From contig JAGCYY010000001.1 of assembly GCA_017960565.1 (NCBI GenBank), positions 1 to 54,755 of the forward strand: a stretch of 54,755 bases of DNA, read 5' to 3'. The DNA comes from a bacterium. Lineage in GTDB: Bacteria; Bacillota_I; Bacilli_A; Izemoplasmatales; UBA1188. This document shows positions 44,830 to 52,372 of the stretch, piece after piece (position 1 is the stretch's first letter; each line of letters starts with the position of its first letter). The translations under genes were made by a program, and so were the position numbers. The notes under the pieces are model-generated. The model was not told where the DNA came from. It saw only the letters and a program-made list of their open reading frames with translations, and searched no databases.

Positions 44830-44993
44830 TTTGGTATGATTATTTAGTTATACTTCTAGCATTAATATTAATTTTTACGCCTATAATATTAAAAATAAAA
44901 AACAAAGAAAAATCATGCTCATGTGAATGCAAAAACTGCACAAAAGAGTGCATGACAAATTTTAAAAAATATCTCAAAGAAAATACAAAATAA
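44826..44993 (+). CDS. FeoB-associated Cys-rich membrane protein
   Basis: A 55-residue protein with one membrane helix (residues 4-23) and a C-terminal tail holding four cysteines in SCSCECKNCTKECM. This matches the small FeoB-associated Cys-rich family found after feoB in Bacillota and may bind iron or an Fe-S cluster near the pore. ATG at 44826 overlaps the feoB TGA by four bases. A frame extension back to 44739 lies wholly in feoB and is not used. Confidence 0.85.
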   Translation: MIWYDYLVILLALILIFTPIILKIKNKEKSCSCECKNCTKECMTNFKKYLKENTK

Positions 44994-44995
44994 GG

Positions 44996-45034
44996 ATATT
45001 GGGTAAATCCAAAAATGGTTTACCCAATATTTTT
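44996..45034 (+). terminator. terminator of the feo operon
   Basis: ATATTGGGTAAA (44996-45007) and TTTACCCAATAT (45019-45030) form a perfect 12-pair stem followed by TTTT. Confidence 0.88.
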
Positions 45035-45115
45035 ACTTAGAAAAGATAAATAATTTTTTTCATTTTGAATTATTTTTTTGTTTATTTTTGGCAGTTTTTT
45101 TGTATGAAACAAGTT

Positions 45116-45129
45116 TGAAAACGTTTTCA
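45116..45129 (+). promoter_or_regulatory. cre-like palindrome upstream of the liv leader
   Basis: TGAAAACGTTTTCA is a perfect 14-base palindrome that fits the CcpA/LacI-family operator pattern (TG-N-AA-N-CG-N-T-N-CA). It ends 23 bases before TTGACT at 45153-45158, which I take as the -35 of the liv leader, although the -10 is weak (GTAAAT near 45175). This position favours activation or modulation rather than simple blocking. Confidence 0.55.
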
Positions 45130-45212
45130 TGAAATTATTTTTAAAAAACGTGTTGACTAAATATAAAAAATGTAGTAAATCTATATCAATAATTTTTCAA
45201 GGGAGGGAAATT

Positions 45213-45401
45213 ATGTCTAGATTTTTAACATCAAGTTTTGAAAAATCATATACATCATTTACTAGCAATGCTAGTTCTTTCTCTTGCAAAAATAGTAGTG
45301 TAATAATTTCTAGAGACACAGTGATTTCTGTGTCTTTTTTATTACGTGTGCTAGTGTTAGTCCTTATCGTCATTATTAGCACACAATTTAATATACTCTA
45401 G
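45213..45401 (+). CDS. branched-chain amino acid leader peptide (attenuator ORF)
   Basis: A 62-codon ORF with GGGAGG seven bases before ATG. The first half is rich in Ser and Thr. Residues 43-55 (LLRVLVLVLIVII) contain 12 Leu/Val/Ile in 13 codons, using seven different codons. It ends 38 bases before an intrinsic terminator (45439-45470), after which the branched-chain importer livJHMGF begins. Control cysteine, tryptophan and other limiting codons are scarce. A leader peptide whose translation senses charged Leu/Val/Ile tRNA is inferred. A small one-helix membrane protein is the alternative reading of the hydrophobic run. Confidence 0.65.
   Translation: MSRFLTSSFEKSYTSFTSNASSFSCKNSSVIISRDTVISVSFLLRVLVLVLIVIISTQFNIL
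45314..45340 (+). terminator. terminator-like hairpin inside the liv leader ORF
   Basis: AGACACAG (45314-45321) pairs with CTGTGTCT (45328-45335) around TGATTT and runs into TTTTTT. It lies at leader codons 34-42, just before the Leu/Val/Ile run. A following ribosome would melt it, so it may pause polymerase until translation catches up. Confidence 0.6.
45346..45384 (+). promoter_or_regulatory. hairpin enclosing the Leu/Val/Ile codons
   Basis: GTGTGCTA (45346-45353) pairs with TAGCACAC (45377-45384). The 23-base loop carries the heart of the branched-chain codon run, so a ribosome stalled there would prevent the hairpin from forming. It is the obvious candidate for the sensing structure of the attenuator. 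Confidence 0.5.
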
Positions 45402-45438
45402 ATGTTTTACACTGAACCATTAGTATAGATTAGTTTAT

Positions 45439-45470
45439 AAGCGGTTTTGTGGTAAACAGAACCGCTTTTA
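45439..45470 (+). terminator. leader terminator before livJ
   Basis: AAGCGGTT (45439-45446) pairs with AACCGCTT (45460-45467), followed by TTTAAT. It lies between the leader peptide stop and the livJ ribosome site, where an attenuator must be. Confidence 0.75.
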
Positions 45471-45517
45471 ATATTAGATAAGTAATAAAATATAAAATAA
45501 AAGGAGAAAATTAAATT

Positions 45518-46690
45518 ATGAAAAAATGGTTTACAAAAGTGGCTATGGCCGTAGCCGTCACATTAACAGCTGTATTCGCAGCATTCCTAGTAGGATGTCA
45601 AAACAAAAACAAAAATGAATTCGTTATCGGCGTTTCTGGGCCTTTAACAGGACCTGCAGCAGTTTATGGTCTTGCAGTTAAGAACTCTGCTCAAATGGCA
45701 GTAGATGAAATTAATGAAGCTGGTGGTCTTGGTGGCTACAAATTCAAATTCGTTGCTGTAGACGATAAACATGATGCTTCTACAGTTTCAACTAACTATG
45801 CAACACTCGTTAAAGAAGGTATGCAAGTATCTCTTGGCTGTGTTACAACTAAACCTGGTCTAGAATTTAAGAGTCTTTCAAAAGAAGATAATGTATTCTT
45901 TATGACACCTTCTGCAACTGCAGATAATATTCCTGAATTCGCTAATGGTTATCAAATGTGCTTTGCTGATACAAAGCAAGGTACTTATTCAGCTAATTAT
46001 GTAAATGATAATGTTACAACAAGCAACAACAAGATCGGTGTTCTTTACAGAGCTGGTGATGACTATTCTCAAGGTATCTACAACAACTTCAAAAATCAAC
46101 TTGCACCTAAATTCACATTAGTAGAAGCTAGTTTCACAGATGATAACCCTACAGATTTATCATCTCAAGTTGAACTCTTAAAAGATTGTGAATTCATCTT
46201 CCTCCCAATCTATTACACTCCAGCATCTGTATTCATGCTACAAGCTAAAGATAAAGTAAGTGCTGACTGCGTATATTTTGGATGTGATGGTCTAGATGGA
46301 ATCGAATCTTCTGAAGGTTTCGATATCAATTCAATTCCACAAGAAGTATCATATCTTTCACACTTCAATTCAAATGCAACTGAAGGTGCTGCAAAGACTT
46401 ATATCGATAAATACGTAGCTAAATATGGAAAAGACACTCTAAATCAATTTGGTGCATCTGCATATGACTGTGTATATGCAATCTATAATGCAATGAAAGC
46501 AGCTTATGATAAAGATAATTCTAAAGTTACTCCAAACACATCTGCATCAGATATGTGTGAAGTACTAAAAACTGAATTCCAAGGTGGTTTCAGCTATAGT
46601 GGTGTAACTGGTACTAATATAACTTGGGATAGAGATGGCTACGTAAACAAAGCTGCAGTTAAATACGTAGTTAAGGCTAAAAGTAACTAA
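45518..46690 (+). CDS. livJ: branched-chain amino acid ABC transporter, substrate-binding lipoprotein
   Basis: A 390-residue lipoprotein. The signal peptide ends in FLVGC (C26). The mature part is a type I periplasmic-binding fold (VIGVSGPLTGPAAVYG, AVDEINEAGGLGGYKFKFVAVDD). It captures Leu/Ile/Val outside the membrane for LivHMGF. An AAAGGAG site lies about ten bases before ATG. Expression should depend on read-through of the leader terminator upstream. A hairpin between livJ and livH may set a higher level of the binding protein than of the channel. Confidence 0.93.
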   Translation: MKKWFTKVAMAVAVTLTAVFAAFLVGCQNKNKNEFVIGVSGPLTGPAAVYGLAVKNSAQMAVDEINEAGGLGGYKFKFVAVDDKHDASTVSTNYATLVKEGMQVSLGCVTTKPGLEFKSLSKEDNVFFMTPSATADNIPEFANGYQMCFADTKQGTYSANYVNDNVTTSNNKIGVLYRAGDDYSQGIYNNFKNQLAPKFTLVEASFTDDNPTDLSSQVELLKDCEFIFLPIYYTPASVFMLQAKDKVSADCVYFGCDGLDGIESSEGFDINSIPQEVSYLSHFNSNATEGAAKTYIDKYVAKYGKDTLNQFGASAYDCVYAIYNAMKAAYDKDNSKVTPNTSASDMCEVLKTEFQGGFSYSGVTGTNITWDRDGYVNKAAVKYVVKAKSN

Positions 46691-46777
46691 TAATTATTAA
46701 TTCCCATTTTTGGGATATTGTTAAAGTAGAATTAAATTATTCTATAATTCTTTAAAAATCTACTAAAATCACGTTAA

Positions 46778-46802
46778 AGCCGGTAACTAACACTTACCGG
46801 CT
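46778..46802 (+). repeat. inter-cistronic hairpin between livJ and livH
   Basis: AGCCGGTAA (46778-46786) and TTACCGGCT (46794-46802) form a perfect nine-pair stem with loop CTAACAC. No T run follows, so it is not a classical terminator; it could protect the livJ message from 3' decay. A small TCCCA/TGGGA hairpin lies earlier near 46703. Confidence 0.6.
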
Positions 46803-46833
46803 ATTCGTGGCTTTAGGAAAGAGTGGAAGTATT

Positions 46834-47706
46834 ATGAGTTTTATAGTAACGTTTCTAAACGGGCTTAGTCTCGGTGGCGTTTATGCTCTAATAGCGCTTG
46901 GATACACCATGGTTTACGGTATTGCAAAAATGCTTAACTTTGCCCATGGTGATATTATTATGGTTGGAGGATATGTGCTTTTTGTCTTCATATCACTGAC
47001 TGGTCAGCCAATTCTTGCTATAATAATCGCAGCGTTCTTATGTTCACTCCTTGGCATATCCATGGAGAAAGCAGCATATAAACCACTTAGAGGTGCATCA
47101 CCACTTGCGGTATTAATTACAGCGATTGGTGTAAGTTATTTTCTTCAAAGCTTAGCCCAAATAATATTTGGCGCTGCCCCAAAATTTGTTATTATTGCTG
47201 ATCTTGGAGTTATTACATTCGGTGAACTTGTAATCCCCGTATATAGTGTCATAACACTTGCAATCTCAATTCTAATAATGATTGCCTTAAGTTTATTTAT
47301 AAAATTTACAAAGACAGGTCGTGCAATGATAGCTGTATCAGAAGACAAAGCTGCTGCACAGATTATGGGAATAAATGTTAATACCATTATTACAGTTACT
47401 TTCTTAATTGGTTCATTCCTAGCTGCAGTTGCATCTGTATTCTATCTATTAAAAGCACCTAATATTTCACCAACATTTGGTTCTAAGCCTGGTATTAAAG
47501 CATTTACTGCCGCAGTTATCGGTGGCATTGGTTCTATTCCTGGCGCTATGCTTGGTGGATTCCTTCTTGGAATAGTTGAAGTATTTTCTAATAGCGTTCC
47601 CGCAATTGCACCATATACAGACGCTATTGAATTCTTAATTCTCATTGTTATTTTATTAGTACGTCCAACAGGAATACTAGGAAAGAAGAGAAGAGAGAAG
47701 GTATAA
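46834..47706 (+). CDS. livH: branched-chain amino acid ABC transporter, permease LivH
   Basis: A 290-residue inner-membrane permease with about eight helices. The N-terminal GLSLGGVYALIALGYTMVYGIAKMLNFAHGDI block is the LivH signature, and FTAAVIGGIGSIPGAMLGG is the coupling-helix region that docks on LivG/LivF. ATG at 46834 is chosen over an upstream GTG at 46807 because the conserved N terminus begins there. It is followed by livM after three bases. Confidence 0.93.
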   Translation: MSFIVTFLNGLSLGGVYALIALGYTMVYGIAKMLNFAHGDIIMVGGYVLFVFISLTGQPILAIIIAAFLCSLLGISMEKAAYKPLRGASPLAVLITAIGVSYFLQSLAQIIFGAAPKFVIIADLGVITFGELVIPVYSVITLAISILIMIALSLFIKFTKTGRAMIAVSEDKAAAQIMGINVNTIITVTFLIGSFLAAVASVFYLLKAPNISPTFGSKPGIKAFTAAVIGGIGSIPGAMLGGFLLGIVEVFSNSVPAIAPYTDAIEFLILIVILLVRPTGILGKKRREKV

Positions 47707-47709
47707 TTT

Positions 47710-48867
47710 ATGAAAGACAAATCAAAATTTAAACTAAAACATTTCATAAATTATATAGTTATTGGTGCAGCAACTATAATATTCACTATTCTTAATTTTA
47801 CTGGCGTTTTAGGCTTATCAGAACAATTTTTATTAGAAAAAATCACAATAGCGATTATCCTCGCTGTCTCTCTTGGTCTAGTTGTTGGGTTCTTAGGTGA
47901 ATTATCACTAGGTCATGCTGGATTTATGTGCATTGGCGCATATATCGGTGGCAAGATATCAGCACTATTATCATCATCATCACTTGGTACTGGTCTTCCA
48001 AATCTTTTAATATCAATTATTGTTGGTGGCATAGCTGCCGCAATTGCCGGAGTTGCGATTGGACTTCCAGCTTTGAGATTAAAAGGTGATTATCTTGCGA
48101 TTGTAACACTCGCTTTCGGTGAGATTGTAAAAACATTATTCTTAAATTCTAGCGATGAATCATTTGGTGGACCAATCGGTCTTGAAACACCAAGATATGA
48201 TAGAAATCATCTATTCATTATCGGATTTGTGCTTGTACTCGTTATGCTTGCGATAATTCAAAACATCATTAGAAGTAAGCATGGTAGAGCTATCACATCT
48301 ATAAGAGATAGTGAAATTGCCGCTAGAGCAACTGGCATAAATGTAACTAGATATAAATTATTAGTATTCGCACTTTCTGCATTCTTCGCTGGTATTGCTG
48401 GAGTATTATATAGTTTTTCTAACTATCGTGTACAATGTACTAAATTCGATTACAACTATTCAATTGAAATATTAGTTATGGTCGTTCTTGGTGGTATGGG
48501 TAGTGTAAATGGCTCAATATTATCTGCGACACTCATCACATTCCTTCAAGTTCAACTAGCATCTATTCTCACAGGCGATCTTGCGGTTTTACAAAACATA
48601 TTCTATGCTTTAGTATTAATCCTAATCGTCATCTACAACAACGCTCCTGCCCTAAAAGGCTTTAGAGAAACACATAATCTAAAAACATTCTTCAGCAAAC
48701 TATTTAAAAAGAAGAAAGAAGATGTCGACCCGAGTCTTGTGAAAGATGATGAAGCAAAATGGAATCGTATACCGACCAAAATAAATATGGATGAATTATT
48801 ATCTATGGATGTCAAGGTAACTGAATCGACAATGAAGCCTGACAAAGACAAAGGAGGAAGTAGTTAA
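47710..48867 (+). CDS. livM: branched-chain amino acid ABC transporter, permease LivM
   Basis: This 385-residue permease partner of LivH has the family blocks GELSLGHAGFMCIGAYIGG, LPALRLKGDYLAIVTLAFGEI and VVLGGMGSVNGSILSA. The last 60 residues are a charged cytosolic tail (KKKKEDVDPSLVKDDEAKW and on) that most LivM proteins lack or have shorter. The tail is low-complexity and without a recognised motif. It is encoded directly between livH and livG, with gaps of three and two bases. Confidence 0.93.
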   Translation: MKDKSKFKLKHFINYIVIGAATIIFTILNFTGVLGLSEQFLLEKITIAIILAVSLGLVVGFLGELSLGHAGFMCIGAYIGGKISALLSSSSLGTGLPNLLISIIVGGIAAAIAGVAIGLPALRLKGDYLAIVTLAFGEIVKTLFLNSSDESFGGPIGLETPRYDRNHLFIIGFVLVLVMLAIIQNIIRSKHGRAITSIRDSEIAARATGINVTRYKLLVFALSAFFAGIAGVLYSFSNYRVQCTKFDYNYSIEILVMVVLGGMGSVNGSILSATLITFLQVQLASILTGDLAVLQNIFYALVLILIVIYNNAPALKGFRETHNLKTFFSKLFKKKKEDVDPSLVKDDEAKWNRIPTKINMDELLSMDVKVTESTMKPDKDKGGSS

Positions 48868-48869
48868 TT

Positions 48870-49649
48870 ATGGAAAATGTTCTAGAAACTAACAACCTCG
48901 GCATTGCCTTTGGTGGACTTAAGGCTTGTGAAAATGTGAATATCACAATCAAGAAAAATGAAATATATGGATTGATTGGTCCAAATGGTGCCGGTAAAAC
49001 AACTGTCTTCAATATTTTAACTGGTGTATATCAACCAACATGGGGTTCATTTAAGTTAGATGGAGAAGAAATTAAAAACCTTTCACAAGAAAAAATCAAT
49101 CAAAAAGGAATCGCAAGAACTTTCCAAAATATTCGTCTATTTAATAATATGTCTGTAGTAAGAAACGTTATGGTAGGACTACACAATAGAAAAGAATATA
49201 AATGTGGTTTCTTTACATCAGCGCTTCGCCTTCCAAAACATTTTAAAGTTGAAAAAGAAATGCGCAGCAAGGCTAAAGAACTTCTAGATATTTTTGGTCT
49301 ACTTGAAGAGAGAAACAATCTCGCTTGTAATCTCCCTTATGGTAAACAAAGAAAACTAGAAATCGCAAGAGCTCTTGCGACTAATCCAAAACTGCTACTC
49401 CTTGATGAACCAGCAGCTGGCATGAATCCAAATGAAACAATGGAACTTGCGGAGACTATCAAACTTATTCGCGATAAGTTTGATATGACAATACTTTTAA
49501 TTGATCACGATTTAAAGTTTGTATCAGGTCTTTGTGATAGAATAACTGTCCTTAATTTTGGTCAAGTTCTTGCTGAAGGAAACATCAGTGATGTTTTAAA
49601 TAATAAAGACGTTATTGAAGCATATATTGGCAAACAGGAGGAACTATAA
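48870..49649 (+). CDS. livG: branched-chain amino acid ABC transporter, ATPase LivG
   Basis: A 259-residue ATPase with Walker A GPNGAGKTTVFN. LivG-type insert ARTFQNIRLFNNMSVVRNVMVG and Walker B LLLLDEPAAGMNPNET are visible. The signature motif is NLPYGKQRKLEIARAL, the usual variant of LSGGQ in LivG. The H-loop is LLIDHDLKFV. It powers uptake together with LivF on the cytosolic face. livF follows after one base. Confidence 0.94.
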   Translation: MENVLETNNLGIAFGGLKACENVNITIKKNEIYGLIGPNGAGKTTVFNILTGVYQPTWGSFKLDGEEIKNLSQEKINQKGIARTFQNIRLFNNMSVVRNVMVGLHNRKEYKCGFFTSALRLPKHFKVEKEMRSKAKELLDIFGLLEERNNLACNLPYGKQRKLEIARALATNPKLLLLDEPAAGMNPNETMELAETIKLIRDKFDMTILLIDHDLKFVSGLCDRITVLNFGQVLAEGNISDVLNNKDVIEAYIGKQEEL

Positions 49650-49650
49650 A

Positions 49651-50361
49651 ATGGCATTACTTGAAGTTAAAGATATCAGTGTCTATTATGGCGTAATCCA
49701 AGCACTAAAAGGAATTAGTTTTACTGTAGAAGAAGGTGAAATAGTAGCATTAATCGGTGCTAACGGTGCCGGTAAAACAACTACAATGCAATCTATTATG
49801 GGTCTAAATCACCCTAAAACTGGATCAATCTATTATAATGGTGAAAGAATAGATAATATTCCAACACATAAAATTGTAAAAAAAGGAATGACTCAAGTTC
49901 CAGAAGGGCGTCATGTCTTCCAAGAACTCACTGTTTATGAAAATCTCATAATGGGAGCATATACGGTTAAAGATAAAGAAAAAATAAAAGAAGACATTCA
50001 AGAGATGTTCAAACTCTTTCCAAGACTAGAAGAAAGAAGAAATCAAATCGCTGGAACTCTATCTGGTGGTGAACAACAAATGCTCGCTATCTCTCGTGCT
50101 TTAATGAGTCATCCTAAATTATTGCTTCTAGATGAACCATCGATGGGTTTATCACCAATACTCGTAGATGAAGTATTTGATATAATTAAGCATATTCACT
50201 CAGAAGGCACTACAATTCTCGTCGTTGAACAAAACGCTGAAAAAGCTTTATCAATTGCTGATAAAGCATATGTTCTTGAGACTGGAAACATTATTCTTTC
50301 TGGCACTGGTAAAGAACTCAAAAACAATGATGATGTTAAAAAAGCTTATCTAGGTGGATAG
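49651..50361 (+). CDS. livF: branched-chain amino acid ABC transporter, ATPase LivF
   Basis: A 236-residue ATPase with Walker A GANGAGKTTTMQ. The LivF block TQVPEGRHVFQELTVYENL, signature LSGGEQQMLAISRAL and Walker B LLLLDEPSMGLSPIL are present. ATG at 49651 is chosen because AGGAGG lies nine bases upstream within the end of livG, and the family N terminus (MALLEVKDISVYYG) begins there. It closes the liv operon, and a terminator follows five bases later. Confidence 0.94.
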   Translation: MALLEVKDISVYYGVIQALKGISFTVEEGEIVALIGANGAGKTTTMQSIMGLNHPKTGSIYYNGERIDNIPTHKIVKKGMTQVPEGRHVFQELTVYENLIMGAYTVKDKEKIKEDIQEMFKLFPRLEERRNQIAGTLSGGEQQMLAISRALMSHPKLLLLDEPSMGLSPILVDEVFDIIKHIHSEGTTILVVEQNAEKALSIADKAYVLETGNIILSGTGKELKNNDDVKKAYLGG

Positions 50362-50365
50362 AATT

Positions 50366-50388
50366 AAGAGGATTCAATCCTCTTTTTT
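50366..50388 (+). terminator. terminator of the liv operon
   Basis: AAGAGGA (50366-50372) pairs with TCCTCTT (50378-50384) and ends in TTTTTT. It separates the liv operon from the promoter of the methionine transporter. Confidence 0.85.
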
Positions 50389-50419
50389 CATTCAAGATAA
50401 ATTATTTTTAAAATATCCG

Positions 50420-50448
50420 TTGACAGAAATCATCTTTAAGGGTAATAT
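50420..50448 (+). promoter_or_regulatory. promoter of the methionine transporter leader
   Basis: A perfect TTGACA (50420-50425), 17-base spacer and TAATAT (50443-50448). The start would be near 50455, giving a leader of about 200 bases before metN. Confidence 0.82.
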
Positions 50449-50480
50449 ATACACAAAATTAAGAGAAAGGAGAGCTTCTT

Positions 50481-50567
50481 ATGAACAAATATTCATTAAA
50501 ATCTGTAAGAATGATGGATATGATGATGCACATGATGATGTGCTCTTTTAGTGTTGTTCATAAGTAG
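50481..50567 (+). CDS. methionine-rich leader peptide (attenuator ORF)
   Basis: A 28-codon ORF with AAAGGAGA seven bases before ATG. After the start, residues 11-20 read MMDMMMHMMM: eight Met in ten codons, then CSFSVVHK and TAG. The AUG run itself forms a hairpin (GCACAT 50528-50533 with ATGTGC 50538-50543) that a stalled ribosome would block. A terminator follows at 50608-50638, then the methionine importer metNIQ. The design equals classical amino-acid attenuation with methionyl-tRNA as the signal. It is too short and too Met-rich to be a normal protein. Confidence 0.82.
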   Translation: MNKYSLKSVRMMDMMMHMMMCSFSVVHK

Positions 50568-50607
50568 ACTTGCAGACTAATTCTTAATTGTTTTAATCTA
50601 ATTATTG

Positions 50608-50638
50608 AAATCAGTTGGCATAGTCAACTGATTTTTTT
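50608..50638 (+). terminator. leader terminator before metN
   Basis: AATCAGTTG (50609-50617) pairs with CAACTGATT (50625-50633) around GCATAGT, running into TTTTTTT. The segment GACTAATT (about 50573-50580) can pair with AATCAGTT in the 5' arm with one mismatch and is my candidate antiterminator. Confidence 0.85.
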
Positions 50639-50661
50639 GTTATCGAAAGGAATGTGGTTTT

Positions 50662-51654
50662 ATGATTGAGTTAAAAAACCTATCTAAAGTATTTAAAGTT
50701 AATAACGATGAGATAGTTGCTTTAAAGGACATCAATATTAGGATTGATAATGGTGAAATATTTGGCATAATTGGTCTTTCTGGTGCTGGCAAATCGACTC
50801 TTGTAAGATGTATAAATCTTCTAGAAAAACCAACTACTGGAGATGTCATAATTGATGGATTAAATCTTACAAACCTATCAAAAAAAGAATTATTAAAGAT
50901 GAGAAGAAACATCGGAATGATCTTTCAAAACTTTAACCTTCTAGAACAATTAAATGTTATTGATAATGTCTGTTTTCCATTGTCATTATTAAAGATATCG
51001 AAAGAAACGCAAAAAGAGAAAGCTGTTGAATTATTAAAGCTTGTTGGGCTTGAACATCGGCTATCTTATTATCCATCACAGCTATCAGGTGGTGAAAAAC
51101 AGCGTGTTGCAATCGCAAGAGCCCTTGCTACAAACCCAAAATACCTCTTATGTGATGAAGCGACCTCAGCACTAGACCCAAACAATACTCAGTCGATTCT
51201 ATCTTTATTAAAAGAAATCAATGAAAAGATGAATGTTACCATCGTTGTAATAACTCATGAAATGAAGGTAATTGAAAAGATATGCGACAGAGTCGCTGTC
51301 ATTGATAGTTCTTCAATAGTCGAAATAGGGAAAGTATCAGAAGTATTCACAAGCCCAAAAACAATAATCACAAAAGAATTAGTTCTTCCAGAATCAACAA
51401 AAATTAATTTTACTGGAAATCTTGGGCGCAAAATTAGACTCATATTTGATGGCACTTCTACAGAAGAATCAATTCTTGCAAAACTCATACTTGAAACACA
51501 AACCCCTATCAACATTCTCTATGCTGATACAAAAGAATTAGAAGGAGTTACTTATGGACATATGATTGTAGAATTACCAGAGAATAAAAAATCAGAAGAA
51601 AAGATAATCACATGGCTAAAACACCATAACATCAACTACAAGGAGGAATTATAA
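50662..51654 (+). CDS. metN: methionine ABC transporter, ATP-binding protein
   Basis: This 330-residue ATPase has Walker A GLSGAGKSTLVRC and signature LSGGEKQRVAIARAL. Walker B is YLLCDEATSALDP. A C-terminal regulatory NIL domain follows (about 255-330), the region that binds methionine and inhibits transport in E. coli MetN. It pairs with MetI and MetQ encoded next. Two methionine feedback layers are thus likely: attenuation at the leader and allostery at the NIL domain. Confidence 0.94.
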   Translation: MIELKNLSKVFKVNNDEIVALKDINIRIDNGEIFGIIGLSGAGKSTLVRCINLLEKPTTGDVIIDGLNLTNLSKKELLKMRRNIGMIFQNFNLLEQLNVIDNVCFPLSLLKISKETQKEKAVELLKLVGLEHRLSYYPSQLSGGEKQRVAIARALATNPKYLLCDEATSALDPNNTQSILSLLKEINEKMNVTIVVITHEMKVIEKICDRVAVIDSSSIVEIGKVSEVFTSPKTIITKELVLPESTKINFTGNLGRKIRLIFDGTSTEESILAKLILETQTPINILYADTKELEGVTYGHMIVELPENKKSEEKIITWLKHHNINYKEEL

Positions 51655-51658
51655 ACAT

Positions 51659-52354
51659 ATGTTTTTATCAGAAATGTTAAGAGATTTATGGAATAATGGA
51701 CTTATTCAAATAGGCATTTTAGAAACGATATATATGACACTCCTTTCAAGTTTAATTGCCTACATTATTGGCCTTCCTCTCGGAGTTATCCTAAATATCA
51801 CAGATAAAGATGGGTTAACTCCAAATAAAGTAATCAACTCTATTTTAGGGTTTATAGTAAATATATTTAGATCTATTCCGTTCATCATTTTGATGGTTGC
51901 GATGCTTCCAGTTGCGAAAGCTATTGTTGGAACATCGCTTGGAAATCGAGCGATGATAGTGATGCTTGTGATTGCGGCAGCCCCATATATCGCAAGAGTG
52001 GTTGAATCATCACTAAAAGAGGTAGATTATGGAAAGATTGAGGCAGCAAAATCGATGGGTGCAACTGACCTTCAAATCATCTTTAAAGTAATTCTTAGAG
52101 AATCTATCCCATCACTTACGACTGGTGCAGTAATCGCAACTGTCACAATCCTTGGCTATTCCGCAATGGCAAGCACCATAGGTGGCACAGGTCTTGGACA
52201 GATTGCAATAATTTACGGCCATCAAAGATCAAATGCCGATATCACTTGGTTATGTGTGCTTCTCATGGTCGTGATTGTTCAAATAATCCAAGAAGTAGGT
52301 ATATATATCTCAAGAAAATCAGATAAAAGAATTTTAAAAAGTAGAAATAATTAA
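51659..52354 (+). CDS. metI: methionine ABC transporter, permease
   Basis: A 231-residue permease with five membrane helices. The coupling-loop motif EAAKSMGATDLQIIFKVILRESIPSL is the MetI signature. It lies four bases after metN with AGGAGG twelve bases upstream of its ATG. It forms the channel for methionine import. Confidence 0.93.
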   Translation: MFLSEMLRDLWNNGLIQIGILETIYMTLLSSLIAYIIGLPLGVILNITDKDGLTPNKVINSILGFIVNIFRSIPFIILMVAMLPVAKAIVGTSLGNRAMIVMLVIAAAPYIARVVESSLKEVDYGKIEAAKSMGATDLQIIFKVILRESIPSLTTGAVIATVTILGYSAMASTIGGTGLGQIAIIYGHQRSNADITWLCVLLMVVIVQIIQEVGIYISRKSDKRILKSRNN

Positions 52355-52372
52355 TAAAAGGAGAAAAAAATT

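Noticed and set aside
50362-50661. S-box, SAM-II or T-box RNA before metN
   Set aside because: No S-box core and no T-box GGTGG-type sequence was seen; the structured elements are explained by the leader ORF and terminator.
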